From Neofusicoccum parvum (lineage: Eukaryota; Ascomycota; Dothideomycetes; Botryosphaeriales; Botryosphaeriaceae), in assembly GCA_020912385.1 (NCBI GenBank), contig CP087215.1:682001-746000 (forward strand): a stretch of 64,000 nucleotides of DNA, given 5' to 3'. The notes under the pieces were generated by a model that saw only the letters and a list, made by a program, of their open reading frames with translations, had not been told where the DNA came from and ran no database searches. The first letter of the stretch is position 1. Each line of letters opens with the position of its first letter. Below are positions 10,243 through 20,966 of this stretch, in pieces. The translations under genes were made by a program, and so were the position numbers.

Positions 10243-12294
10243 ATGTCGAGCGGCCATTCCAGTCACGGCTGGAGCTCTCTGTATTCGAATCCAGTTTCAA
10301 GTTCCAGAGTAACAGAAAAGTAGATCCGGAAAAGAGACAGTTCTCAGCGGGGGTTCCGGTATGAAGACACGACGAAAAACACGTCTCACAGCCAAACCAA
10401 CTTTGAACAAGCCCATGAGACACATAATATGCTAGGATTGAGTTCGGGCTACTTCGGCGAAGTGCCACAAGGTCCAAGGTATTCTAGTGCAGTTACCAAT
10501 GATGGTGGATACTTTGGGGGTGGAGTGCCGAATGCCACATGCTCTCACGGATATTAGTATGGATTTCTCTGGGAACGCGCAGGGCTTTGGGATTTTGCTG
10601 ATGCATCTGCAGCTACGCCCAATGCCCTTATCACTGTACGTGTGTGAGTGGTCCGCAATTCAACGAATCTGAGTTCGATTACGTGGATCGTGATGACAGA
10701 ACATTCAACGGAGATGAATCATCAGCATCTGCAAAGGTGAATAAACTTCCCAAATAGACTCGAACATCTGGTTTCTAACACGAGCATCAGACCAGGCATA
10801 ATGCAGTCGTATTTGAGGGTTTCAAGGTCGGCAGTGTGCCGCAAAGTGGCGGTAGCGACATCAACAACCGCGACAAGTCCAGCAACTCAGAAGCCAATGA
10901 TGTGAGCACTTCTGATGAATCACGGGCTTCACCCAACTCGGACATAGTCGAGTCGATGCTGTGTCCTGCCCAAAGAGCAATGGTTGACCGCCTGATGGAA
11001 ACTGTCCGAGAGATCATCGAGTCTGAGATGGGCCTGGAAGACACAGATGATACTGCTTATGAGAACGACAACGAAATAGAAGATGACTACGAACATGAGT
11101 CATTGGTGGATGACGGCACGCCCGGCAGTGCTAGTGAAGAGGCTCGGGACAAAGGGGCGCGTTCAAGCCAGATGAACAAAATGCAGGCATCGAGACCCTC
11201 GAATGGAAAAAGAAAGATGGACGACCGTGGTCTGTCCGGAAATGAGGATAATGGAGGGAATGAGCAAGGCAAGCGGGTGACCTCACCGAACGCTCGATGT
11301 GGCGGTGATGGAAGAAAGTTCGCTTGTCCGTTTGTCAAGAGGTATCCCGAAAAGCCACGGAAGCGCACCTCTTGCAATTATCCTGGATTCTCCAATGTAG
11401 CCCGGATGAAGTAAGTTTTCCGCCGAATAATGGATTGTCGTGGTATATTAACAGGAATGACACAGAGAGCATGTCTACAGGCATCACCAACAGCCCGATT
11501 TCTGCCCGCGATGTCATGAAACATTCGACACACATGAGTCGTTTGCTGATCATCTCAACACTATTGAAAGGTGCACTCAAGCCACAGAAAGGCTTGACAT
11601 AGAAGGAATGACGAAAGAGCAGGAGAAGCAGCTAAAGAGTAAGAAGAGGGCACCTGCAGACAATTCAGAGTATGAGAAGTGGAGACGTGCTTATAGAATC
11701 CTCTTTCCTTCCGTTGAGGATGAAGAAATCCCAGATCCTTGTAAGTTTGGCCGCGCCCTGAATTTCAGAAACTGATAGTAACATCATGTCGTGCCATTTC
11801 TAGACTGCGATTACGGTATTGCACAGTCATTTTCGGGGTCTCCAGGTTCTCGGATCCTGGATGGTTACAGCAACAGCCTGGAGGACATGATGCGGAGAGA
11901 GCTAGAGGCTGTAGTGCAAAGAGACACACGACCAATCGAGGATGCTCTTAGGGGAGATATTCTGGACATGATGCGGCGATGCCGGCGCAGGCTTCTAGAA
12001 TCATTCCGTCATCCAGGAGCATCATTACTCGTTCCACAGGTGGAACCAGTCAGCACTGCCACTGATTACCAGGAGCTTTCCCATGTTCCGGACGATTTGG
12101 GGCTCGATGATGTTGCTCCTTTCAACGATGCTCTTCTTACAGCAGATCCAGACGTACCTCTAGGTTGGAGTTTTCTGGAATTCGACAACGCCCCAGAAAC
12201 TGCAGGGCAAGAAGCTTTGAGCAGAGAAACTGAATTTACTTCTGGTTTTCTGCTACCAGACGCAGATGATAATTGGTTCGATTTTTACGCCTGA
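10243..12294 (+). CDS. Zinc-module family protein, copy A
   Basis: Exons are 10243-10556, 10613-10736, 10791-11410, 11466-11740 and 11804-12294. The N-terminal part is low complexity (Ser/Gly/Tyr/Asn) and then acidic. The zinc module follows: RKFACPFVKRYP...C...PGFSNVARMK, split by a phase-2 intron before EHVYRHH, then CPRC...H...C, a basic linker (KQLKSKKR), the block YEKWRRAYRILFP, and a phase-1 intron inside DPY. The tail is acidic. The start at 10243 lies in a good context (CTCAAGATG). An in-frame TAG occurs at 10318-10320; it disappears if a 39-base GTAACA...CAG segment (10309-10347) is spliced, otherwise translation might begin at Met 10429. DNA binding is possible from the zinc ligands but is not shown. 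It shares splice phases with seven other genes in this window. Confidence 0.75.
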
Positions 12295-12539
12295 GTGAAG
12301 CAGAAAGAGTAGCTGTCTTATATTGCCTTCTTTTCTTTTAATGATGTATGGACGGAGTGATAGGTTGGGCTTTGTCTGTATGTCAGAATGTCAGCGCTTG
12401 CTGTTCTCGGTTAGCCGGGTGTCTAAAGATAGTCCATCGACCTCTGAACTCTGGAACCCCACGCCCAGCCGCACAGTTAGACTTCACTGCAACTCGCGGG
12501 ACTAAACTGACACCCACAAAGCTTGGCTAGCGCACAGCC

Positions 12540-13466
12540 ATGAGGAAATTCATACCGTTCCGCCAGTCAGCCAAGGGCGGCAAGAGCCCGGAGCAGGCCG
12601 AGGAGTCGTACCAGAAGCGGCGGGAGCAGGTGCGGCGAGCCCAGCGCACGCACCGGGAGCGCAAGGAGGCGTACGTGAAGTCGATCGAGACCGAAGTGCT
12701 GCAGCTGCGGACGAGCGAGGCGCGCCTGCTGCAGGAGAACCGGACGCTGCACGCCGAGGTCGCCCGGCTGCGCCAGAAGCTCGCCGACCACGCCATCGAC
12801 GCCTCGCCGCCGCCGCCGCCCGCCCACGCCAGCCCCGTGGTCAGCGTCGGCCGCGACGACGCCTCGCACGCCCTGCGGCTCTTCGTCCAGCAGCCCGGCG
12901 CCGCCTCTGGCGAAACGCCGCGCTCGGCCGCGACCAGCCCCTCCTCCTCCTCCGCCGCGGCGTCCGAGGCCGAGCTCACGCAGCTGGGCCTGAACTTCGT
13001 GCTCACGCTCGAGAGCCCGTGCCTGCCGCACGCCCACGACCACGGCGGCGCGCGCCCCGACCCGACCGGCCACGCGCTGACCGCGTCGGCCGCGCTGCTG
13101 GCCCGCTGCCCGCATCCGGACGACCCGCTCGCCCTGCCGCCCGCCGACGCCGCCTGGGAGACGGCGGGCGCCGGCCTGGAGCGCCTGCTCGACCTGTCCG
13201 GCCGCATCGACACCGACGGCGAGCTGACCCCCGTCCAGGCCTGGGACTACATCCGCTGCCACCCGCGCTTCGCGGAGCTGCGCGATCCGGAGAGGCTGTG
13301 GAGCTTGACCACCGAGGTCGCGAGGGAGGTTAAGTGTGCTGGGTGAGTGGTGCGCGGTGAGTGATGGGTGCGGTTGCTGACGAGTGCTGGCAGGTTCGGT
13401 GCCGTGATCGATCAGGAGGTTTTTGAGAGGATCGTGGAGCGGGCCTGTAGTGGAGGCGGGACGTGA
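12540..13466 (+). CDS. bZIP transcription factor
   Basis: Exons 12540-13342 and 13394-13466 give 291 residues. The basic region KRREQVRRAQRTHRERKEAY (about residues 23-42) is followed by a heptad-type coiled coil with Leu in IETEVLQLRTSEARLLQENR, as in the fungal Yap-like group, where NxxAQxxFR is replaced by RRAQRTHRE. A proline/alanine/serine-rich middle precedes a conserved LGLNFVLTLESPCLPH motif and a C-terminal helical part (WDYIRCHPRF) typical of fungal bZIP regulators of stress or secondary metabolism. Codon use is strongly GC-rich, unlike the AT-richer zinc-module gene just upstream. The target genes are unknown. The nuclear role is inferred from the family. Confidence 0.85.
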
Positions 13467-14270
13467 AGGATGGGCTAGCTAAAGAAGACGTTGACGGGAT
13501 TCCGTATCTTCTTTGGCCCACGTGGCACCAGCTCTGTCACGTCTGTGGTCATGGGGGGATGATGTGCGGAGGCGGCAGCTCGGTTGCGTCAGGTTCAAAG
13601 ACCATCTGAGGTTGGGTGTTCCTGCATGGCCCAGGAGAAGAGACGTCTGATTTTACTTGGGCCGTTGCAGGCTAGGTGGGTCTCGGCAGTTTCTGATTCG
13701 CCGTACACCGGTGTCTTCTTTGAACTTCATTCCGCTTCCGGTTAGACTTCGCTACGACTACGGAGCGGATTCCAGCTTCTTATAGATATTTTTACTCGGA
13801 TATGGCATCTATAGACTCTCGAACGTCCGTATCATTCACTGTGCGTAACGGCTAGCGAGCTTGACAAATGCGCTGCTTCTTGCATTGTATGCCAAGCATA
13901 CCGCCAAGGGCGCTGTGAGCGGAGCGCAGACCATACCTGAGGCTAACCTCCTACAAGCCCTGTTTTGGAACACCCCGCCTGAACCAAAGAGCCTCCATAC
14001 CATGGTATTCTCGGAACTTCGAAGCGTTCAGATACATGGATGTCTCTATTGGCTGACTGTCTTACGTGTTGTGTTGGCCCTGATTTGGGAAAGTGACCGT
14101 TTTGCCCGTCGCCGTTGCGTCTCGTCCCGGCTAGGATCACAGTGCAATTAAGGTAGTGCCAAGGGCTACTCGACTACATAAGAGAGAGCATGTCTTCCAA
14201 ACCACTTGTAGATTCATGATCATTATCTAGAATAACATTCTTCTCATCGAACACTTCAAGAACAACCAAA
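13467..14270. other. Intergenic
   Basis: Open frames around 13861-14151 on both strands show no motif or splice logic. A TACATAA element near 14174 is a possible TATA-like signal for the secreted protein gene at 14271. Confidence 0.4.
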
Positions 14271-14583
14271 ATGCGTCTCTCAATCATCGCTCTCATCATC
14301 GGCATTGCTACTGGCCAGGCTATTGCAGGTAACGCACCCACAGACCTTCAAGAGATATTCCTCCTAACAACTCTTCGTAACAGGCCTCTCCCGTCGCCAA
14401 GATGATGCCTTCAGCAATTTTGCAAATGGCGGCGACGATGCGCAGCGCTTTGGAACCGAGGGTCAAGCTTGTGAGGGAGGTCAGGGTGTCTGTGATGCAT
14501 TTGGAAGGTGTGGGGAGGAGATTCCGCCGAACGAGTTTTCAATCTTTCCAGACAACACCGAGTGCGAGCAAGATCCTTTGTAA
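14271..14583 (+). CDS. Small secreted cysteine-containing protein (85 aa)
   Basis: Exons 14271-14328 and 14384-14583 splice at AGGTAACG/AACAGGCC. The first 19 residues form a signal peptide (MRLSIIALIIGIATGQAIAG); SRRQ just after could be a Kex2-like dibasic cleavage site. The mature part is acidic, glycine-rich and has four cysteines (GQACEGG, GVCDA, GRCGEE, TECEQD), enough for two disulfides. The size, the intron inside the signal-peptide region and the Cys content are typical of fungal apoplastic small secreted proteins, including effector candidates. No family is recognised. It sits between a bZIP gene and the sugar cluster. Confidence 0.75.
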
Positions 14584-14803
14584 GGATGCTGGCGGAGGAG
14601 AGAACAAAAGACTTTGGAGCAAAAGTTGACATCATCAACTTTATTTCACGTGAACATGACAAGTGACTTTCTTTAAAAACAGTGACATGTCCAGAAGCGG
14701 ACGTGCTTGAAGTTGATATGCAAACATATACTGTGATGAACGTTCCTGGCATTTGACATCCCTCTACCTCTATATTGGAAAATCGAGCACGACTAAGCTT
14801 CGC

Positions 14804-15776
14804 TCAGGGTAAGGTGTAGCCGCCGTCAATCACAAGATTTGCACCAGTCTGCGTGACAAGTCAGTATCAGCCCACCGATCTCGAGCACATGAACTTACCA
14901 TGTAAGTGCTCGCGTTGCTGGCCAAGAAGACGTACGCCTGGACCCCATTAGCGGTTTATCAACGTGAAGAGATCACACTACTCACTCCTTTCAATTCCTG
15001 AGCGTCTGCCATCCTGTGTCCCGGAATCATCTCGAACCACTTGTTCCTCCTCTCGGGCGGGTGCACCAGAAGGACTGCGCGCCATCAGCACTCGCTCACC
15101 CACCATCAGGAACCCAACACTCACTCTCCGTATCAATAAACCCCGGACTCACGCAATTCACCCTCGCGAAATCCACCCACTCCACCGCCAAGCTCTTCGC
15201 CAGGTGCACCACCGCGGCCTTGCTCGCATTGTACGCGGCCTGCGTCTGCGGAATATTGACGAGGATCGCGCTCACACTCGCCGTGAAGACGATATTCCCA
15301 GCCCAATTCTTCTCCTCCTTCCCGCTCGCCTTCATGCGCTTGAAGATGTTCGCGGCCGCCTGCGCCGTGTACATGGCGCCATCAAGATTAACACCCATCA
15401 GGCGGCGCCAGCAGTCCTCGTCGACGTCCTCGGCCGGCGTGATGTCCGCCACCCCCGCGTTCGCCACCACCACGTCCAGCCGCCCGAAGTCCTGCTCGAC
15501 CTGCGCCAGCGTCGCCGCGATAGCCGCCCGGTCCTGCACCGCGGATTTGTACGCGCGGACGGTTGCGCCCGTCTTGGCGGCTAGGTCGGCGGCTACGGCC
15601 GCGGCGTTGGTGGATGAGGTGTAGATGATGGCGACGTGTGCGCCCGCTTCGGCGAGGCCTTGCGACACGGCGAGGCCGATGCCGCGGACGCCGCCCGTCA
15701 CGGCGGCGACTTTGCCGGTGAGGGAGAAGTGCGAGAGCACGGGGGAGGAGGCGTTGGGGTGGGTGGGCATGACCAT
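14804..15776 (-). CDS. Short-chain dehydrogenase/reductase, L-xylulose reductase / sorbose reductase type
   Basis: Exons 15776-15125, 15074-14986, 14937-14899 and 14848-14804 give 274 residues. Rossmann-fold NADP motif TGGVRGIG (residues 27-34), NAG motif (VVANAGVAD), catalytic Ser in TASVSA, YNASK catalytic Tyr/Lys, and PGFIDTE. The C-terminal part (WFEMIPGHRMADAQELKGAY then MTGANLVIDGGY) matches the fungal mannitol dehydrogenase/L-xylulose reductase group, which reduces keto-sugars to polyols with NADPH in the cytosol. It is divergent from the xylitol/sorbitol dehydrogenase gene across a 631-base shared promoter, which supports a role in pentose or polyol interconversion. The exact substrate cannot be assigned. 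Confidence 0.88.
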
Positions 15777-16407
15777 TTTGGCGGTGTTTCGGGGAAGCTG
15801 ATGGGAAAGGGGTTGGAGGGCTGAAGGAGGTTCAATGGGTGAGAAGGCAGAGAAGTGGTGCGGTGTTGAACGCGAGGGAAGTGACGTAGACGCGGAGGTT
15901 CTTCTTCAAATAGACTTGCAGTTTGTGGGGTGAACAGAAGCAGAGATCACAAGACGCGAATTGAAAAAAAACTCTGAGGGACCGCCATCCCCAACGGACA
16001 ACGGTCAGCCTATCCGCCCAAGCAGCGGGGCATCGTGGTCCGGCGTCGGGGGTGTTGAGCTGCGGGCGAGCTGCAGGCTGCTGTTACCCCGCCTTCCTGA
16101 GTCGTTCAATAATGGTCGACGATCCCCCGCTCCTGTCGCGTGAGTTTCCCGTGTTGCGCGCTCTGCCCCACCATCCGCCGGGGACGGTAGTCCGATGCGC
16201 TTAGCCACCCTGGCAGCTGTAAGCGCTGCTGCGTGCTGCAATAAATAAGAGCTCTCTTGGTTATGACGTCGGAGAGTCATTGAGAGTGGGCGATGAGTTC
16301 TGCATTTTTTTCTTCGCCTTAACAACAACCAGCAAAACAATTGAGAGCCCCAGTTCCGGCACCACCGGTCCAAAAGCAACCCGACGAGCAAGAGAAGGAA
16401 ACCCACC
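15777..16407. promoter_or_regulatory. Divergent promoter between the two polyol oxidoreductase genes
   Basis: This shared upstream region contains four matches to the fungal carbon-catabolite repressor site SYGGRG: GCGGGG at 16025-16030, CCCCGC at 16087-16092 and 16125-16130, and CCGGGG at 16178-16183. It also has one TTAGCC (reverse of GGCTAA, the XlnR/Xyr1-type core) at 16201-16206. These are short and could occur by chance, but their clustering between two sugar-catabolic genes fits glucose repression and pentose induction. Confidence 0.4.
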
Positions 16408-17641
16408 ATGGCAACCGCAACAGAGACCAGCAAAATGACGGTCCGCACCACCCACACACTCCCCCATCCCACCGCTCACACCACCCCCAGAACCCATCCT
16501 TCGTCCTCCACTCCATCAAATCCGTCTCCATCGAAGACCGGCCCATCCCCTCCCTCCGCGACCCAGCCCACGACGTCCTCCTGCACATCTCGCAGACGGG
16601 CATCTGCGGCTCGGACGTGCACTACTGGCAGCGGGGGCGGATCGGCGACTTCGTGCTGACGTCGCCCATCGTGCTGGGCCACGAGTCGTCGGGCGTCGTC
16701 GCCGCCGTCGGCACCGCCGTCACCCACCTCCGTCCTGGCGACCGCGTCGCCGTCGAGCCCGGCGTGCCCTGCCGCCGCTGCGACCCCTGCCGCGCCGGCG
16801 CCTACAACCTGTGCGCCGACACCGTGTTTGCGGCCACGCCGCCGTGGGATGGGACGCTGGCGAAGTATTATACCGTGGCGGCGGATTATTGCTACAAGGT
16901 GCCGGACCATGTTGATATGGAGGAGGCGGCGCTGGTGGAGCCGGTGGCTGTGGCGGTGCAGATATGTAAGGTCGCTGGCGATCTGGCGAATAAGAAGGTG
17001 TTGGTGTTTGGGTGCGGGCCCATCGGCGTGCTGTGTCAGGCGGTGGCGAGGGCGTATGGCGCGGGAAAGGTGGTCGGGGTGGATATCTCGCAGGCGCGGC
17101 TGGACTTCGCGAGGGAGTTTGCCGGCAGCGAGACCGTCCTGAATCCGCAGGTGGAGAAGGAGGGCGCGGAGGCGATTGAGAAGTCGGAGATCGCGGCGGG
17201 GATTCTGAAGGAGAAGATGGAGCTGGGCGACGGTGCGGATGTGGTGTTGGAGTGTACCGGGGCGGAGCCGTGCATTCAGGCTGGGGTTTATGCTGCCAGG
17301 AAGGGCGGCACGTACGTCCAGGCTGGAATGGGAAAGGAGGTGAGTGATTTGCGTGTTCTTTTGGAGCAAGCCTCCATTGCTGACTCTGGTAGAATGTCTT
17401 GTTCCCCATCACCACAGCCTGCATCCGAGCACTGAATATCAAGGGCTCCATCCGATACACGTCTGGCGTCTATCCGGCAGCTGTCGCCCTTGTTGCTTCA
17501 GGCAAGGTCAAGGTCAAGCAGCTGGTGACCAACCGGTATAAGTTCGAAGAGGCCGAGAAGGCTTTTGAGTTGGTGAAGGCTGCGAAGGAAGGCGTGTTCA
17601 AGGTGGTTATTGCCGGCGTTGAAAACCCGTTGTTGTCATAG
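16408..17641 (+). CDS. Zinc-dependent polyol dehydrogenase (xylitol/sorbitol dehydrogenase type)
   Basis: Exons 16408-16440, 16491-17339 and 17393-17641 give 376 residues. The small first exon encodes MATATETSKMT; splicing it to NPSFVLHS restores the usual start of xylitol dehydrogenases. The donor of intron 1 is GTCCGC, which is weak. Catalytic zinc ligands are seen as Cys50 (TGICGSD), His75 and Glu76 (LGHESSG). The structural zinc lobe has four Cys (PCRRCDPCRAGAYNLC). The NAD-binding motif is FGCGPIGVL and the acidic residue that selects NAD is in VGVDIS. The enzyme oxidises xylitol or a related polyol to the 2-keto sugar. With the adjacent keto-sugar reductase and transporter it would form a polyol/pentose pathway. 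Confidence 0.92.
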
Positions 17642-17644
17642 CGT

Positions 17645-17890
17645 CGAGCTGAAGATAGCGCATTGCAAGGCGTGTATAGTACTTCAATCCAACGTTCTCC
17701 GTGCCGATGGGATTCACCAATGCTATGATTACTGGGGATGTGTAGATGCCCAGCAGCTCATAAGTGAGATCCCTGCTGCTTAGCATATATGGCGACAGCG
17801 TAGTCGAACATAATGTAGCAACCATATGTATCGACATTGAAGCAGAGATGGAGCGTGGGCAGCCGCAGCATAGCGGTAGCTTAGCCGTAA
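17645..17890 (-). pseudogene. Inverted fragment of an MFS sugar transporter
   Basis: On the minus strand the sequence reads SPYMLSSRDLTYELLGIY, then VNPIGTENVGLKYY, closely matching WPYSLRSKGITCELLSIY and VNPIGMENIGWKYY of the intact transporter at 18900-20818. Upstream, in a shifted frame, a weak match to the preceding helix (APSLLQCRYIW against TPLLMSYPTELW) is visible. There is no start, no N-terminal half and at least one frameshift. It lies directly against the 3' end of the polyol dehydrogenase gene. It is the remnant of a second transporter that was once convergent with that gene, or of a duplicated and inverted segment. Confidence 0.75.
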
Positions 17891-18899
17891 CTTTCGATTT
17901 CGGCGATGACGGCGCAGTCGGCGGTAGCGTGATGGACGTGATGAATGCAGAAACACTCCGCTCCTGCTCCACCCGCACCGATGGCTGTATCCCGAAGTGA
18001 GCGTCATGCGGCAAACCTGTTGTGCCCAACTTCAAACAGCGCACCCGAATTCCCCAGCCTTCCCCGACCTTCCCCGTCACCACCGACCACCAGTCACCCC
18101 ACGGCCACCCGCGATCGATAAGATCCGAACTTCGGCCCCATCGCCGCGGACCGGAGCCGGGCAGGCCGCACCGGCGCTGGGGCGACAGCCGCCCGTCAGC
18201 GAGCTCCCGCCGCCGCTCGCGGGGGGCGGGGATGGGAGCGGCACACACCCGTCCGGGGGCCCTCGGCGCCACCCCGGCCGCATCTTTCTCCGCACTCGAA
18301 CCTCGTCCCGGCCGACAGTCGCCCCAGGGAATTGCCGTCTTCAGACCACCGCCGCAGAGCGCGCGCGCGCAGCACACCGCCGCACGGCCAGCCCGCGATC
18401 GCCCACCCACCCCGCGTCGTCACCCCGGGGCCCAGCGAGGCGCTAGCGCGCGTTCCCCATGGGGCAGTCGGCGCCGACGCGGGATCTGCCTGAGGTCCGG
18501 GGGAGGGGCGGTTTGCTGGGGCGCGCGGTGGGGAGGAGGTAGCGTGATGGGCTGATTTGCGCCGCGAGGCGGCCGCCCGGGAGGTGGGTGATGACGCTGC
18601 GGTCGGCCGTGCGGTCGCGGGAGCGAGGTTGCTTGGGCGGAATCGCGGTTTCGGGCGTGGTTCTCGGGAAGGGAGGGCCAGGAGGGTGCTTGGCTGGCTG
18701 GACGATGAGCAGGTGCGGACGCGGCGAGTTGGCGCGGCGCGAGGCGCGCTGGTCGATGGCGGTGCTGCTATATATGCCGGGCTCCTGGCTCCGTCTTACA
18801 CGCGGCCGCACGCATACATGTTCGCACAGCGCTGGGGCATGGGTTGTTGATCTGTCGTCTGCTGCTTTGAGAAGGTGATTAACAAACAGCCTATCCGCC
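17891..18899. other. GC-rich intergenic region upstream of the sugar transporter
   Basis: Long open frames here on all strands are explained by high GC (few stops) and show no family motif. A TATATAT box lies at 18769-18775, about 125 bases before the transporter start. Confidence 0.5.
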
Positions 18900-20818
18900 A
18901 TGAGGGACGAAGACATTGTTGGCGCGACACTGGCCGAGGTGCTGCCCAAGACCTCCAAGTACTGGTTCCAGCAATCCCATCTGCTGCGGCTGAACTTGAT
19001 TCTCCTTGTTCCGCTGCTGTCGTCGGCGGTTGCTGGCTACGATGGTCAGTCCAGACAGCCACACCACCGTTGGAACCGGCACACTGACCGCTCGAAAAGG
19101 CTCCCTGATGAACGGCCTCCAGTCCCTCACGCAATGGAAAACCTACTTCAACGAGCCCGAAGGCGCCCTCCTCGGCACCGTCAACGCCGCACAGTCCATC
19201 GGCTCCGTCATCGTCCTGCCCGTCGTGGGCATGTGCAGCGACATCTTCGGCCGGAAACTGGTGCTCATCTGCGGGCTGCTCGGCGTCATCGTCGCCACCA
19301 TCATCCAGGCCACGTCGACGACGCTCGCGCAGTTCATCGTCAGCCGGCTGGTGGTCGGGGCGGCGGGCATGTTCGTGGTGCAGCCGGCGCCGCTGCTGAT
19401 CGCCGAGCTGGCGTACCCGACGCACCGCGGCAAGTACACCAGCGCCTACTGGACCATGTACTACCTGGGCGCCATCCTGGCCAGCTGGACCACCTTCGGC
19501 ACCGAGGCCTACGAGAGTGACTGGGCGTGGCGGGTTCCGACGATTCTGCAGGCTGGATACCCGCTCGTCCAGCTGGTCTTCATCTACTGGCTCCCTGAGT
19601 CGCCCAGGTAAGTTCGCCAAATTTGTCTCGGATGACAGGGACACCCTGCCATGTTGGGCTGCTTTTGATTACAAGGTCGGATTGGAAAGCACTGCAACCC
19701 GTGCATCCCTTCGTGGGCAGGTGAAGGTTCGTCCGGACGCAACTGTCAAGTGACGAAGCTGACAAACCCGTCCGGACAAATGTTCCAACTCCCCATGAAA
19801 GTATATACGTCTTGAAAGACTTTCCAGATTGACCTCCTGGTCTGACGAAGGCTCCAACCCGCTGGGTCATTACCATGCACCTCGGTGACCCGAGTTCCCT
19901 CCGCACCCACTAACAAGCTCCCACAGATGGCTCATCGCCAAAGAACGCACGGCCGAAGCGCAGCACATCCTCGCGACCTACCACGCCGGGGGCGACGCCT
20001 CCAGCCCGCTCGTCGTCCGCGAGGTAGCCGAGATCGCGTCGACGATCCGGCAGGAGCAGGCGTCGCAGGCGACGCGGTGGCGGACGCTGGTGGCGACGCC
20101 GGGCAACCGCAAGCGGCTGTTCATCTCGGTGTGCCTGGGGGCGTTCGCGCAGTGGAACGGCATCGGCGTGGTGTCGTACTACCTGACGCTCGTGCTCGAC
20201 ACCATCGGCATCACCGACAGCTTCGACCAGACCCTCATCAACGGCCTGCTGCAGGTCTTCAACTTCGCCGCCGCCCTGTCCGCCGCCGTGCTGGTCGATC
20301 GCCTCGGCCGCCGCCCGCTGTTCGTCTGGTCCGGCGCCGGAATGCTGGCGTCGTACGTCGTGTGGACCGCGTGCTCGGCTGTGAACAACGAGTCCGGGAG
20401 CAGGGCGGCGGGGATTGTCGTCGTGGTGTGCTTGTTCGCGTTCTACTTCCACTACGACATCGCCTACACCCCGCTGCTGATGTCGTATCCGACCGAGCTG
20501 TGGCCGTACAGCCTGCGGAGCAAGGGCATCACCTGCGAGCTGCTGAGCATCTACGTCTCCTTGGTCATCGCCGCGTTCGTCAACCCCATCGGCATGGAGA
20601 ACATCGGCTGGAAGTACTACATCGTCTTCTGCTGCTTCCTGGCTGTATTTCTGGCCGTCACCTACTTCGTCTTCCCCGAGACCAAGGGCCGCAGCTTGGA
20701 GGAGGTCGCCGAGCTGTTCGACGGGCCGGGCGCCGTGCCCGATGTGCAGAAGATCGAGAGGAAGAACGCAAAGGCCGCGAAGAATGGCGCACGGTCGGAG
20801 CATATCGAGGTGGCTTGA
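18900..20818 (+). CDS. MFS sugar transporter (hexose/lactose permease-like)
   Basis: Exons 18900-19044, 19100-19607 and 19927-20818 give 514 residues and about twelve membrane helices. Sugar-porter signatures are visible: SDIFGRK between helices 2 and 3, YWLPESPRW at the end of helix 6, VDRLGRRPL between helices 8 and 9, and PETKGRSLEE after helix 12. The sequence resembles lactose permease/quinate-type fungal sugar porters. It acts at the plasma membrane as a proton symporter or facilitator. Neighbouring genes for polyol oxidation and a Gal4-like regulator suggest that it imports the sugar or polyol they use. The second intron (19608-19926) is 319 bases, far longer than all others in the window. 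A TATA box lies 125 bases upstream. Confidence 0.92.
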
Positions 20819-20966
20819 TCGGGAGTTCGCTGGCCATCGGAGGGGCATGGCGGTGGCGCGAGGCGTGAGTTCAGCCCAGTATATACACGATTCCTGAACA
20901 TGTACATGAACACGAACAATTCTTATTTTCCATGCACGTTGATGCAACTAAAACTTGCAAAGCTCC

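Noticed and set aside
12527..13262. Two long minus-strand frames opposite the bZIP gene
   Set aside because: Shadows of a GC-rich coding strand; no domain, and the plus strand shows a clear basic-leucine zipper.
13861..14151. 96-codon frame upstream of the small secreted protein
   Set aside because: No recognisable feature and no continuing exon.
17997..18555. Overlapping GC-rich frames between the dehydrogenase and the transporter
   Set aside because: Pro/Arg/Ser-rich translation in several frames at once, no homology pattern and no splice sites; explained by high GC.
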